A DNA stretch of 64,000 nucleotides from Costus lasius (GCA_027563935.2 CM050454.1:7654001-7718000), one strand, 5' to 3'; positions 34,801 through 50,600 are shown, counted from the first letter of the stretch. The notes: generated by a model not told the origin, from the sequence alone. Program-made: numbers and translations.

Positions 34801-37800
34801 CATCCAGATACAACAGTGCACCTCCAGCTCTAGCCATTTCTGGAGCTTATCAAGGTGAAGAAAGTGGTGAAGTTGCAGATGCATCTCAAACCTTATATCC
34901 AGATAATCCTGCATCTTCCTTGCATCCGTCAGACCAATCTTCTGTGTGCAACATGTTGTCCTCGATTGAGGAGGTACCTCAGTCCTTTTCACCTTCTTGC
35001 AGTGATTCATTGATTACAGGTAAGTTGCAAACTCAAAATACTTCATCCCTGGCCCAATCCCCACCCCTGCCTCTGCCTCCAGCACTTTCCTTTAATGCTC
35101 CTAACAGCTCCCATTTTGTTGGTGCACATCAAGCAGTGTTACCTCCTCCTCCACCGCCGCCACCACCACCACCAGTACCTCATTCTGTAGGTACACCATT
35201 CAAGAGCCCACTTCCCACTCCCCCACTTCCACCTCTGACAAGAAATTCATTATGTGCACCATTTCCTACTCCCTCTGCACCACCTCCTCGAAACCCAGTG
35301 GGAAGAGATTTGGTTCATCCTTCCCCCTCACCTCCCCCTCCACCACCTCCTCCTTTCTCAAGCTCATCAAACATCAACAGTGGTTCCTTCCATATGTCAT
35401 CGCCCCCTCCACCTCCACCTCCACCTCCACCTCATCAAGTTCAAGGGATTCCATCTCCACCTCCCCCACCACCTCCCCCTAACTTGCATGGTGGTACTCT
35501 ACCTCCTCATCCACCACCTCCTCCTAAACTACATGGTGGTGCTCCACCTCCACCACCTCCTAACTCAAGTAGTGCTCCACCTCCACCTCCACCTCCACCT
35601 CCACCCCCACCACCTCCTAACCCACGGGGTGCTCCACCTCCACCGCCACCGCCACCGCCTCCTAACCCGCATGGTGCTCCCCCTCCACCACCACCACCAC
35701 CTAACTCACGAGGTGCACCACCACCACCACCTCCTCCTCCTCTTAGGCCCCCTCCACCACCTACAGCTCCACCTCCACCCCCTCCCCCTCCCCCTGGTCC
35801 ACATGCCCCTCCACCACCACCCCCCTCCCCCTGGTCCACGTGGTGGTGCCCCTCCACCACCACCACCTCCGGGTCCACCTCGTAGTGGTGCCCCACCACC
35901 CCCCTCCTCCTCCAGGTCCACGTAGTGGAGCCCCTCCACCGCCACCTCCTCCTGGAGGACGAGGTGGAGCTCCTCCTCCTCCTCCACCTCCTGGGGGACG
36001 TGCACCTCCTCCACCAGGCCCACCTAGGGCACCGGGTGCCCCTCCACCACCACCACCTGGTTCTCAAGTTGATGCCAGAGGAATGCCACCAACTGGTGGA
36101 AGAGGTCGGGGGCTTATGCGTCCTGCATCAAGTGCATCAAGTTTTGCACCTCGTAAATCATCCTTGAAGCCATTGCACTGGGTGAAAGTAACTAGAGCTG
36201 TTCAAGGAAGTTTATGGGCTGAACTACAAAGATCTGATGATGCTTCAAGGTTGTACCACTTCAAATTTTGTTTTTTTCTTGTACACACTCTTTTTAGTGT
36301 TGCTTTTAATTTTAAATTTCTTTTTCATTTGTTTCAACCTTACACACGCAGTGGTTCAGAATTTGATGTGTCAGAACTTGAAAGCCTCTTCTCCACTGTG
36401 GTTCCAAAAGCAGATGATAACTCCAAAGCTGATGGTCGTCGTAAATCTCTTGGATCTAAATCAGAGAAAGTTCACTTGGTACGTCTTTTATATCAGTTGA
36501 AATTCACGGAAACTGATAGATTACTTTTTATTATTCATATGTTGCGTTATTCATTGTTTACAAAATAGACTATGGTAATGCCCTCAATATACACATGTAC
36601 GCTAAATGCACATCCAGCCAAGGAGACACAGGCAGAAAAGTTGGATGAAATTAAGTTGACAAATATAAAATTGCAGATGAGTCTGTTTAGTCAATGAAAT
36701 TGAAACTAGGACCTCTACCATGCAAAGTTTGCACTAACATGGTACCACAGTTGACTTCACAGGAATCAATGTCTCCTTATCTGAAATCTGAATAGCATGT
36801 TTATTACATTATTACATCAGTATCATGTGTGCTGTTTGCTACAATATGGTGCAGAACTGCATACTGTTTTCTTTCATGATGCTTGTTTTCTGACCCTTCT
36901 ATATGTGTAACGTAACACATCTTGTCAATCTATGTTTGATTTGATAACATTTACAAAATGATAGCTTATACAATGACTGGAAGCTAAATGCAATGATTCT
37001 TTTCCTTTTTGTTTTCATTTCAACAAAACTCTTTATTGACTTTGTATGTAGATTGAACTGAGGCGTGCCAATAACACTGAAATCATGCTGACAAAGGTCA
37101 AAATGCCACTTTCTGATTTGATGGTAAGTCTAACTGCAATGGTTTTTCATGGTCATAAGTTGCATTCCTTTGTTTCCTTTTTAATCTAAGACAAATTTAG
37201 TATTGGTGCTCTTTATATCTCTTTTACTCAAGTGAAAGATCAAATTTGCACTTGACCATACTAGCATAAACTTTGCTTTGGTTCTCCAGTGAAACGATAT
37301 TTTTATTAGTAGGATCGAAAGAGACTTTCTACTCGGAAGGTTACATGAGATTTTATAAGACTAAATTAAGTATTGAGCGTTAATTGTTCCTGAGAATGAA
37401 AAGTAATTTCTTCATGTAGTAACTGAACTAAATTAATTCCATGAATTGATAAACATGCATTGATTTTTTCGATTTCTAGGAACTTGCATTATTTACATTA
37501 TTTATTTTCACTATCAATGGAAAAATAGAACATGGAAATACTGATATGGTTATGTATAATCACCAATTTATGTACTTTACAAGCACAATGCACACTGGTG
37601 GACATCATCAAAATTTGCTTTCATAAAAAATTGTGGTGCTGAATTTATCAAAATTTTGCCTCAGCTGAACAATGACAATGTCAAACACTGGCATATATCA
37701 TCAAAACCTCCTTGCATTCAGGACATTGGATATGTTCATGAAGTGGGTGCAGCTCTAATGATATATTTCTTGTCTCAGAGTGCTGCTCTTGCATTGGACG

Positions 37801-40800
37801 ATTCTATTTTAGATGTTGACCAAGTGGAAAATCTCATTAAGTTTTGTCCTACCAAGGAGGAAATGGAACTTCTCAAGGTACAGATTATAGTCATTGCCTT
37901 TATTATATTCTCCTCTACATTGATGATCTTAGCTTTACCGTTTTTGCTCTCATGGTTTTTTTGGTAGGGTTATACTGGTGACAAGGAAAAACTTGGAAAG
38001 TGTGAGCAGGTATAATATCTGCGTGTCTAAGAAGTTACTTGTAACATAATTTGTTATAAAGTAAAGCTAGACAAATTTGTTTCTTAGCCAAAGACTGCTG
38101 AATCTGGATTGAATATGAAAATTTTGTTGAACATTTGAATTCAAATTTCCTATCCATAGGAAAGAACATAAGAATATTTTCGGTTCATATATTTTCAGCT
38201 GAAAATATGACAAATAGACTGTAGTTTTACATTAACCCAAGGATTTAAAAACCGTTCTGAATGGGTGGTACACATGGGTTCGAGATGGTACAGTACATAT
38301 AGTGACGGTATATTAGGTACAAGTATCATTCAAGGATCGGATTGGGATCTAGACTTGAGAGTTTATCATTTAAATAAATCAATAACTATATGCCAACAGA
38401 ATCAATGCTTATACATTTAGTTTAATTACATGCAGAGTTTATCATGAGTTAAATCTTAAAATCTTTAAGAGCAAAGATGATGATGATTAGAATAAAAGGA
38501 AAAAAATAAATAAGCAAAAAATTGATGATTAATATACTAAAGTTTTTTTTAATTAAATCTTGAATACAGGATTAATCATATGTTAACATGTTAAAACTAT
38601 TATTCTGTTTTTATATCCATGACACATAAGAATTAAAATATGTAAATATTTAATTATTAAAACATGCAAGAAGTAAGAAGAAGTGCTCCTCAAAATTTGT
38701 TCTCTTTTCTTCTCTTCATAATCCACCATGCTGCTAAAGTGAATGGAACTGTTGAAATGGAGGTTAACAAAAAGAGCAAAATAGTGGTCTAAATTTGTGG
38801 GATAAAAAGTCAATTAATTAGAGAAACATGGTAACTAATCAAATTAATCAAATAGGAAAGGGCTATAGCTATCTGACATTTGAGGTTAATAAATAAAATA
38901 GTTTTATAATATTTGATGCATTACAGGGAGCTTCTTGCCTATCTATGATATTCTTCTATCTTTTTCATTGTAGATTTATACTTTTTTTCTATCAATTGTG
39001 GGTCTTACTTATTTTCGAAACGCATAGTTTCAAAGAATGGCTTTGTAGTATAAGTTTAGAAGCTATCAACCATCATCAATAAATATAGTCTTGTGAGTGA
39101 GAATGCTTCTAAATATTTGAAAAATAATTTTTTTCCAATTGAGTGAAAAAGCTAGGACTGCCTGATACTTGATGTACTAGGGTTATTCCAAAATCACTCC
39201 ACCATGTTTTATTCATATATCATCATTTATAAGTGTTATGACTTTTTTTGTCATTCTGTTAGTTTGACATGTCGGTCACAGTTAGTTTGTTGGACTTTTC
39301 ACGGCCATAAATGTGAACTCCAAAATGATGCAATTATAACCTCCATTCCAATTTAGGGGGATTTTGTACTGTAACGTTTCATTGAAATTATTTTATTTGT
39401 CACATTTTACTGTTATATTTATATGGTAATTGCTAGTTTTTTTGGTTTTATCCTGTCCTTAGAGTTGTGTTATAATGAATGATCTTTTGTTACTTCCATG
39501 CAGTTTTTCTTGGAGTTGATGAAAGTTCCAAGGGTGGAATCTAAATTAAGAGTGTTTTCTTTCAAGATTCAGTTTGGCTCTCAGGTTGCATTTATTTTCA
39601 TTTTGCTTTTTCATTTTATAAACTAAGCTACCTAAGTTATTAAGCTTCAAGTTTCCCATCTTTCCCCAGGTTTCTGATCTTAGAAAGAGTTTGAACACCG
39701 TAGACTCTACTTGTGAACAGGTACATCTTGATTATTAACCTTATTTCCTTTCCTAGTTTATTTTTAGTTTCGACATTATACTTATGACAATGACTTGTTA
39801 GATTCGCAATTCTGTTAAACTGAAAGAGATCATGAAGAAAATTCTTTTCCTTGGTAATACCTTGAATCAAGGAACTGCAAGAGGTAATTTATATTTCCAC
39901 GTACTTGTGAGTTATTTCTTTCTCAAATGTCAGTGGGTGTTGTGAGGCAATAGGCTTTTCCAACTAAGAGGAAAAACAATAATATTTAACACATTTAATT
40001 CTTTATTTCTGTTTATTGATAACTGGTGTAAATACAAATTGATCGTAATATCTAATGATTGGCTATTTCTAGTATGTATCAATTTTATGAATACCAATAG
40101 TTTATACTTTATAGATGAAAATACTGGCAACTTTATTATGCTAGTTCTCCTTTATTATGGTTGCTGCAGGGTGGTGCAAAAGAATACTAAAATTTTTCCT
40201 TTATGTAGATGCATTAATTTTCCTCATAGTTGTGAAGTAATAATTTATCAAGAATTCTTAAAAATAGTATACTTTTGCCAATATCATGACAAGTAAACCC
40301 AAATGCTGAGATAAAGTTATGCTATGCTGACCATTTTGTTGGTTGGATGATGGTTTACCGTACATTTTATTGTGCTCATATTTATATTATAATAATGACA
40401 TTGTTATTATATTTATTTAATATTTGTATAATATAAATAATTAGAATAATGTCCTTAGAATGATATGATTTTCTTGTGTATTGAGACAAAAGTAATAAGC
40501 TGTGACTAATATATTTAGTGATTGATGACAAGTGGTTTTTATGATATAAGATATTAAGTAACACATGAGTAAATATTAATTAGCATTGTCCTGGATAGAT
40601 CCTCCATGAGAATAGTGCATGGATTATGTGTGTCATTATGTAATGGTTCATGTGATGCTTGGATTTGAGTTCACGATAGATTCCTATTTAACCAGTCATA
40701 TACGTTAATACAATCAAATGTAACAGTCAAAGTCAAATGTCACCTGGAAGGCTATAACTCATAAGCCTATAATTGGGTATGCTATGAATTGTAGAGAGCA

Positions 40801-41621
40801 CTATTAGTGATCAAGATAGAATTTGCCCTATCTATATAATAAGAGTGTTAGTATCTTTGGTCCCTTAGATCAAGTGAGACTAAAATGTATAACTATGCCC
40901 AAATGAATTGATATGAGTTGTCAAATTGCATTTGTTATATTAGTATACTTAGAATCAAGAAACATGATTAAACTATAGAGTATGACATGTTCTATGGCTT
41001 GTATTCTATTTAGATATCAAGGATAAAAAGGGTTAAACTACATGAGAATATTAAACAAATGTTATATTGGATCTTTATATTCTTGTGATTTTGGTACAAC
41101 TGATGTGACACTGCACATCATAATCTTATGATGAGATTATAATGTTACTGCTGATGTCACACAATTAGATAAAATTAGAATCTCAATTTTGACATGAACT
41201 CTTAAGTGGTATGATGGTGATAGTGATCACCAAGTGGCAATTGGTCTTGGTTTCAAATAATATACACCATACTTTTGTTTTGCATAATCAAATCAATGAG
41301 TTTAATTTAAATTTTGAACGGATCATGTAGAGATATGGACATATGTACTAGACACATAGGTAGAGGTAACATCGAAAATTAAAAGGAGTCAAAACTTGAA
41401 ACCAAGGTTGTCAAGATCGAGATTTGACCTAAGAATGGTGGAGGCTTTCTAGGATACATTCGAATCATAAAATCATAAGGTGCTACTGAATTACGAAAAA
41501 AGTATATATATTTTAAAATATATTTATCTAATTAGACTTAAGAGTAAGATAAATATTCTAATAACTAATAAGTAATAAAAAAATAATAAATATCTATCTA
41601 GTATTAAGCACAAGGTTAAAT

Positions 41622-41652
<31 letters not shown>

Positions 41653-44600
41653 TATAAGATAATGATGATGAAGACAAATTTATAGAAGATGAATTGAATA
41701 AATGTATACAATAAAACTAGAAACAATCAATCCATGCAGTGAAATAAAGACAATAAAGCATAGAAGAAGAAGATGAAGATATGAATTTATGTATGGTAAT
41801 GACAATGAAAATTACAAAAATGACAATGAAAGTGCTACATAAAGAAGACAAAGATTACAAAATTGATTTTAATAAATAGTTGGAGTTAGACAGATATAGT
41901 TGAAGATGACAAAGAGTTTAAGTTAATGAATGTGCATCAAAGATATAACAAATGATGATAATTAAAGACCGAGAAATTACATTATACATTAATTTAGGGC
42001 TTTTGACATAATAGATTATTAATTTTTGGTATAATAGCATTCAAATTTGAACTTATTTTGCTAATTAATTTAGATCTAGTAGGATGGATCATGAGATCCT
42101 ACCTGTTCCTAATACCCGGATCGTAAGACCCTATCTCATTTTAGATCTTATTTTAGTTTAGGATCGGTTTACCCAAATCGTAGAATTGGAAGATCTTAAA
42201 ATCCGGAACACATTTTTGACAAATATGCTTAAAACCCTAACCCTTGGTGTTGTTGGGAGATGTAAACCCTAAGAATACATATTGCTCTTCTATAAGAATA
42301 GGGTGCTGTCAAGCAAAAAATAAGCGTCACCTTTTCTCCTTTCTTCTCCTTTCTTCATCGCCTTCTTGTGCACCACTCAAGGATTTAAATTTCGGTCCGA
42401 GACTTGGTGCCAGCCAGGCTAGGATTGGTTTACCCTAGGAATATATGTTGTTCTTCTATAAGAATAGGGTGCTGTCATGCAAAAAAGAAGTGTCAACTTT
42501 TCTCCTTTCTTTGCTGCCTTCTTGTGCACCACTCAAGGATTTAAATTTTGGTCCGAGACCTGGCTTGGATTGGCATAGATTGGTCCTTTCCAAACAAAAC
42601 CGAATTGGAGCATAGTGCCATAGCAGAGAAGAGGAAGAGGAATTAGGAAGCTGCTCGTGCTTGCCTCATGTTGCTTGCTTGCCGACTTGCTCTTGCAGTG
42701 AAGAAGAATGAAAGGAAGAAGGAAAAAGAAGAGAAGGGGAGAAGGGGAGAAGAAGAAGAAGAGAAGAGAAGAAGGCGAACTGGTACATAGCTCCTCATCT
42801 CCTTTCCTCTTCTTCTTGTTCATTGCGGGGGCAAGCGAAGCGAGCTTCCTTCTTTTCCTCCTTCCTTTTCCTTTTCTTTTTCTTCTTTCTTCTTCTCCTC
42901 TCTTCTCTTCTTTTTCTTATTCTTCTTTCTTCTTCTTACATCTTTGCCTGGTCCAAATTGTATTGCCTAGTACGACCAATTTTTCAATCCCTGGCACCAC
43001 TTTCCTTTTTGTCATGCCATTAAGACAAGTAGAAGACAAATGGTGTGAATATTATAGAGGCGAAGTGTCTATGTGCTCTTGTTATTGAGTTAAACACTCA
43101 GAAAAGTTATAATTTGAAACTAGGGTTTAAGATACCGGTCTGGTACTGGCTAGTTTATCCGGTTTATACTAGTTCGGTGGATGACTGGTCCCGGACCAGG
43201 AGCTTGAGCCTTTAAAAACCGGTTGGTACCGGTATGAACCGGCTAATACTGTATAAAATCGGCCGATTTTATCCAAAACTGGCATGTTTCAATTGGTACT
43301 CATGCATAATGTTTATTGTGCACTTGTTGTGGGGAGTGATTAAGATTTACTAACAGTATTAAGAATTATAATCTTTCGCACAGAGGATTCCAAAGTGGCG
43401 GCCGTGGCAATTAGCAAAAGTTGTTTGTATCTTGAAGTTGAAATACCATTCATAGATCCAGTAGCACTAGATCTTAAATACAAAATATATCTTAGTAAGG
43501 TTTTTTTTAAATAAATTATTTCTAAATCAAGTGTCTAATATAAATTTTTAAAAATATGTCCAGCTGAATAATGGTTACAATTTGGTGTGAAGACACTAAA
43601 TTTACGAAAGATAGCAATTTGCATCCTATCACAATGTGTCTCTTCTGGTGGATGTGAACACAATTGGTCAACATTCTCCTTGATATATATAAAAATTCAC
43701 AATTATTTATCATACCGGCGCCTTAAAAAATAGTCTATGTCTACTAAAATATGCAACACAGGCTACAAATTTTACGAGAAGAAAATGAAAAAGAGTCAGA
43801 AGTAGCAGACCCTTTTGATGAATCATTTATTCCAGATGATAGTGACCCCAGATGGGATGGTGGTCAACTCAAGATGATCAAAATATGACCCTCAATGAAC
43901 TTGGTGATCCACCTTGCTCTTCTCAATATATTTCTGAGTTAGTTGTAAGCGAAGTGGGCAATCAACTTGCATTGATGAACCCAATTGATTTAGAAGATGA
44001 AGGTAATAATTGGTGTATGGAGTACGTCGATGTAGATCACAATCACAACGACAGTTTAGTGCATCTAGAAGGAAGGTAGTAGCGAAGAAGGCTGCAAAAC
44101 TTCAAACTTCAAAGAGATCTCCGAAAAGGTAAAGACATAATAGATCCTTTATATTATTAATGAACAAGAAGATGACGAGTCAAATAATAAGTCAGAAGAG
44201 AGTTAAAAGGACGATGGATAACAATGTAAGTACAGATGACGGTGGTGGTGGCTCAAGTTATATGCCAGCTACACAACAAGAAGCAGAGCCATGGACGGAT
44301 GAGGTAGGGTACACTCATTCAACTCAAGATGATGACCATGGCCGTCCTAGGACTCAACCGTTACAATATTAAAGACGAGATAAAAGCTCAACTCCAAATA
44401 AACAATAAAGCATAGAAGACTACGACGAGATGAGGTCACAACTAAGCTATGGATACGGATCTGACCAATCTAATGTGTATCTATATCCGGTGCCAGTTCT
44501 TGTTCCAATTCTAGTTCCAGTAGTGGCTGTGGTTCATACCACTCAAACACAGTTCGATTAAGTAAGTTTGCTAAGTACGTGGAACTCAACATATCAATAC

Positions 44601-47600
44601 CACATGCCGAAGAATTCTATATGTGGGCATTACAAAATTATGAGGTGGATCTAAGTCGTGTGGAAGTAGCCAACTATATGGATCTATGAGTCTCGTCAAT
44701 TATTTTGGATGTAAAACTTGTAGTGGTATATTTCTATGTTATATGTATAATTTCATATTTGTAATTTGTATGTTTGTGTGTTGTACCTATTGTTTAATAT
44801 TAAATCTTACTTAAAATAATTTTTATATTTAAATATTATTTTTTAAATATATTGTTTGTGCATTGTTCCTATTGTTTGTGCGTTGTACCGGTTCGGCGGC
44901 CAACTGGACCGAGCCGCCGGACTAGTATCTTAAACCATGTGCGGAACTACCGGCATGAATATTTGATGGGGAATGAAATTTATTTTTCTATTGTGGTGTA
45001 TGATACTTGTTTTCTAACGACCCTCAAAGGCTACAATAGCAGGAACTTCAAGCATATTGTTTCTGTTTTGATATTGAGTCAATAACACATCTTTGCTTTC
45101 ATTGCAAATTATGCTTGCCAATTGCCAACGATCACATGTTTAATAGATTACCAGTCAACAAATGATATGTTAGTGGAAATGTGGGAGGCCATATTATTAA
45201 ATTGCTTATAGGTTGAGTCATATTTTACTGATGCATTTAGACACCATCTTTTGTTTATTATGCTAAGGTTTTTACCTTCATGATTCATGCAGGCCTTCCA
45301 TTTGATTCAATTTTATATATGAATCTTTCTGGTGCAAATTGCTGCAATTGACTATCATTATTTTACAATAATATAAACCAACAATGTGGTCCAAATTGCA
45401 GGGTCAGCTATTGGTTTCCGCTTGGACAGTCTTCTTAAACTTACTGATACTCGAGCTACTAACAATAAGATGACACTTATGCACTACCTATGCAAGGTTT
45501 GGTACATTTGCTTTCATTAGTTGTTTATTTTTCAATGTAATTTGATAAAGAAGTTGTCAAATGTGATTAATGGAAAAACATTTGTTTTTGGTAAGTATGT
45601 ATGATTTGAAAAACATGTCACTCAATTGATATTCAGATGTTCATGTTCTATTCTTGGTTCTTATTATCATGTACAATGTACCTATATTTTTAATATCAAC
45701 TCCAGCAGTGTTATTGTTGATGTTTTCTTCTAGTCAGAAAAAATACCTTGTTAGCTGATGTTGAATCGAGTTAGAAATATTTGACTATGATTATTGTCAT
45801 TTTATGATTTTAAACATTGTCATGCATAAGAATAAAAATTTAAGATCGACAATCTCTCTTCCTCTCTCTCTCTCTTGGATGTCTATTAATATAAGAAATC
45901 TGATTCTCCTGAAATCAGGTCCTTGCTTTGAGATCTCCCCATCTTTTGGATTTCCATGAGGATCTTATTAGTTTGGAAGCTGCGTCAAAGGTTCTATTTT
46001 GTAAATTGTTGTGCTATTTTTCTTGTAATATTTGAATAGCTAGATTTGCTGAAAATTTGTATATCCAGATACAACTAAAATCTCTGGCTGAAGAAATGCA
46101 AGCTATTGTCAAGGGTTTGGAAAAGGTTGTGTTGGAGCTGAATGCATCTGAAAATGATGGTCCTGTTTCAGAAGTTTTCCGTAAAGTATGCCATCCCTCA
46201 TTTTATTTCCATTACGTTCTAAATTTGGTGGAATTGTGCAAAAATTAAGAGATATCTCAGGCTACTTATTTTGGAATGATGAAGTCTCACGCAATAAGTG
46301 GTATTTGAATAGGGACTCTTCAATAGTCAGTCTAAGATGGGTTGGGTTTTGGCGCGGTGGTGCAACAACGTGTTAAGAGTTAAACTACATAATCATAGGC
46401 TGAATTGTGCAAAGGCTTTGGAATGCCATTGCATGACTCATGTCAAGTGCTAAAAGTGTAGGTACACCATTCAATGTTATTTGAAGTGTTAAGTGTTCCA
46501 AGGTTCAAGGCCCCGTATTGCCAGGCATAAGGCACTTGCCCGAGCAAAGAACAATGCCTGCTTTCATCATTACCATAATCATGAGATCAGACATTTGATA
46601 GAAAATAACTACACTTATGTATTAATAGTTAGTTGTCAGAGCATGTGATGATCTCAAACAAAAATATATAACCGGAATTCAGTGAACCATACACATGTAT
46701 CTTTGCAATTTGCACTTAGGCATTGAGTAAGCAACTAACCCAGCGCCTAGGTGGTGCTTGAAGAGAAAAAGGCCTAGGAAGATTTCAATGCGCCTAGGTC
46801 CTCTCTTTTTACCTTGAGCACCTAGGTGAACATTCTGGAGCATTTTGAAGTTCAAAACAAGTCCTGCTTCAACAAAAGAGACAGTTGACCATGTAGTTAT
46901 ATGGTGGCAAACGGCTAGTATTTTATGATGGTGGACCCTCAGTGCATGACAAATAGAACACCATGCAGTGCACCAAAAACCACAAGAGTTGAATTAAGGA
47001 AATGAAAAAAAAAATAACTATCTACTTCATCCTTAATTGCAGTACACCTGGTGAAAGGTGAATATAACCCATTACTTCTTGAGGGTTACATGAGACATGA
47101 TGTCATGGACACTCAAAAGCAGTGGATAAGAAAATGGATTCTTTTGCTCTCTTCAATTTCAAAATGGGCTAAATAGTGTACCTAAAATAAAACATATGAA
47201 GAGACAAAAGGCCAAAAAAAAAAAACTTTTTCAAGGCATCTTCAACCGTGAGGCAGTCCAATACAGCTGTTATAATTGGATGTATTATACATAGATTTGT
47301 GGAGTGATTTAACATGGTTACTGCAGATACATCACCCATGGATAATGACATTCCAGTGTTGTAGGCAATGGTGGTGCTGCCATCATGTGGTTGCACTATG
47401 CAGAGAAAGAAGCAAGTGAAAAGCGATTGCTGCTTTCTTTGGGGACATATTTTAGGTTTTATGCAAGTTGTGAAAGCCTCAAGAAAATGCAAAATAAATA
47501 TTAAAAAAAACTCGACCGAATTCTAACTCTGGTGTGGTGTGATTCGAGAATTTCTTATTGTAGTATATTTATCTGGTAGTTTTCAAATTTCCTCATCCGA

Positions 47601-50600
47601 TGTACTTTAACCATAATTCTACTGTTGGTTTCCAGTGTTTATCTTAGCATGAAGAAAAATAAGTAAATCTTTACAAATAATAAAATAACATATACAGAAT
47701 TAGTTGTATTCAAGATTATATTCACGAACTAGCTCATAGGCAAGCATATAATACAATCTTTCCAATCCACCAGTTAAATTGTACAAAGTGGGTGTGCTTT
47801 AGTTACATATGACTCTGTAGGCATGCGGTAGATCGTCCTGATTTCACCTAAATCCATGTCTGTGTAGACATTAAGAAAATGAGTGTAGAATAGAAAGATC
47901 AAGACACTCAAGACTCTACCGCGTTACATGAGAACTTGAGAAGTAATAATCAGGTGCAGTCATCCATTACTTTTCGAATATGAAACAAGATATTTGAACA
48001 TGTCGCGTCAAGAAAGAAAATGCTCTTCGGTTATACTACAGTTATTATCAAATTCCTTTCTAAGCTGCGTAAGTTTGTTGCTCATATCCTTTCATGATTT
48101 TTTATCATGTTTTTTTTTTTCCAATTTTTTTTGCAACTTACCTCCTTTTTCATTGACTAGACTTTGAAGGGGTTCATTGTAGTAGCTGATGCTGAAGTGC
48201 AATCACTAACGACACTATATGCATCAGTGGTGGGTTGACAGATCGTCACTTGTAAATGTCTTAAATTGTAATATTCGTTTCTCACACATTCAATCATTTG
48301 TTGACAGGGTAAAAATGCAGATGCCCTCGCACTATATTTTGGCGAAGATCCTGCACGTTGTCCCTTTGAACAAGGTCTGTATTGTTGAATAGTTTCAACC
48401 AAATAAATGAGTAAAATCTTTCTAAGGTATCAAAATTCATTTGCACAATCTGTGTTCACAGCAAGCTATTTCTGATGCATAATTAGCTGTAAAGATTAGA
48501 AGTAAGATTGCTTTGTTAAAGTGGTATGGACCACTATCTTGAAACTTGACTGGTCCAGGTCGGTGTTTTAAACTAACGTACTCAGCAATAAAGGTTGGTA
48601 CCATGTATTAATTCAACTAGTACACTAATATGTATTGATCGGCATTGACCCAGTGATTAGCTTTCTAATTCTTTGGATTCTTTTTTCAAAGCAAACTAGC
48701 CATTCTTCTAGAAGTTTGGAACCATTTTTGTGGAAGAGGGTTTCAACTTATTTATGAGTCATATGAATATTTGTTAAAAAATCTATTCATATATTAAGAG
48801 TAATATGAATATTTTAAAAATTAACGGGAAATAGAAAATAATAAATATTTATCATGCATCAACTACCGAGGCACTTACTATCTCTAACCAACCAAATTAT
48901 ATATTTTTGCAACCATTCACATATAATAAATATCATCAAACCAACTACAATCAAATAAATTAGATAACTAAGGATCAAATATAAATTTAACTAGTGGATT
49001 AGCAATATTTTCCAAATGAAGTTCAATAATAAAAAATCCACGTAGGCACTAAGTATTTAGGACTTGGGAGATATTACAATAGTCTAATACAATATATTAA
49101 TTTTTGCAGTTAAAGATTACTTTTTATGCAATTGTAGGATAAAAGATGATGAAGATGAGTTCATAAAGACAAAAACTGTGTAATAAATTCTTATAGATGT
49201 GCGTGCAAGTAAACATTTTGCCAACATGATCCGATTATTGGATGAAAATTAGTATTATCCCCTTTTCATATGCGTGATTAGATTCATAATTTCTTGCTAA
49301 ATTAGTAGCATTTCAATACCATTTAAAATTAGGCATTAGTCCTATATGTAATCAATATTAGCAAATTGAATAGTAAAGTTAGAAATTATTTTTTTTTCTC
49401 GTTTTTCTTCAATTGGAGAAAATCAATTCAATAGATGGCAGGGGATACAAATATGTAAGAGCCACAATATATATAAACTCAATAAGGTGACTAATCAATG
49501 AGGAGCCAAGAATATAATAGCACACATAATAATACTTCCCTTCGAGCTAGAACACAAATATCAAATATGCTTAACTTGTTAGATAATGTGTAAAAGTGTG
49601 TACAATTAAGAACCCATCATAAATGTATATGCAAGTCATTCTTCTAACCAAGTTAGGGAGTGCAAGTTTGCTTGCTAAGTACACTGTTTGTCAATGAAGT
49701 GATAGTCATTTTCTATATGTTTTTTCTTTTGTGAAACATAGGATTAGTAGCAATACAAATATATGATTGATAATCAAAGAATTTGGTTATCAAACTTCTG
49801 TAGGTAAGGTTGAAATGTAGAAGCAAATGTTTGAGCCACATCATTTCACAACGTCATAACTCTATTCGGTTTTAGAACTTGAACTAACCACCGTACATGG
49901 TTTTAAATACTAGTTTGTAACCTTGTACCAGTCCCCTGGCGAACTGGTATGTATTGGTACCAACATAGTACTAACGATACTAATCATTTTTAATTATATG
50001 TACAATATATATATTACTGATCATGTACTGGTATAGATCGGTTTTCTAAACAGCCACCATACTTTGGGTTTTCTAAACTGCCACCATACTTGGTTTTTTT
50101 TCTCTTTTGTGCAATCAAGTTGCCATCAATATGTGTATAGAACCTAGAAATGGATTGTCTAATCTATACGTTGGGTACATAATTTTAGTACACCTATTCT
50201 TCTTGTATATTAGTCCGTTTTTGGTGCCGCTTTGATATAAAATAATGTATGCCATAACTTTTCAATAACTTAAAGAAAATACCCATAGGATAAGAGATCT
50301 GAGGCTTGGTAATAGTTTCTCACTAATTGTGAAAATCTTGTTAAATATAGTCAAATCCATCATTGGCACAATATTTTTCACTTGGAACAGTAGGTGTATC
50401 AACTATAGTTTAAGGTTTTGGTCCGTACTGGCTAAATTTTGGTCCGGTACCAGTTTGATGAGCCACCGAGCTTAGATCATACATTGGAGCATGCAGTCGA
50501 CGGAAGCATGAGCGTACTCCTGCTTGGAGATCCAGCTTGAGCGATCTCCACTCGGGACGGAACACTTCGAGCAGGAGTGGAAGCTTCGGTTTTTGACTGG

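Larger units (their letters stand above)
39884..45401. other. Formin intron 11 (5.5 kb), transposon-rich
   Basis: Contains an AT-rich MITE-like element (41408-42222), a 166-bp tandem duplication (42262-42545), a purine/pyrimidine inverted tract (42700-42945) and a hAT-like element (43124-44936). The first 1.5 kb is plain AT-rich sequence. Confidence 0.75.

Noticed and set aside
35252..36067. Long overlapping open frames (Gly-, Arg/Trp-, His/Leu-rich) on both strands
   Set aside because: They are alternative readings of the CCA/CCT-rich FH1 repeat; only the Pro frames make biological sense.
37656..37967. 103-residue frame as an extra formin exon
   Set aside because: Only 37779-37877 is bounded by AG/GT and fits the FH2 sequence; the rest is intron read-through.
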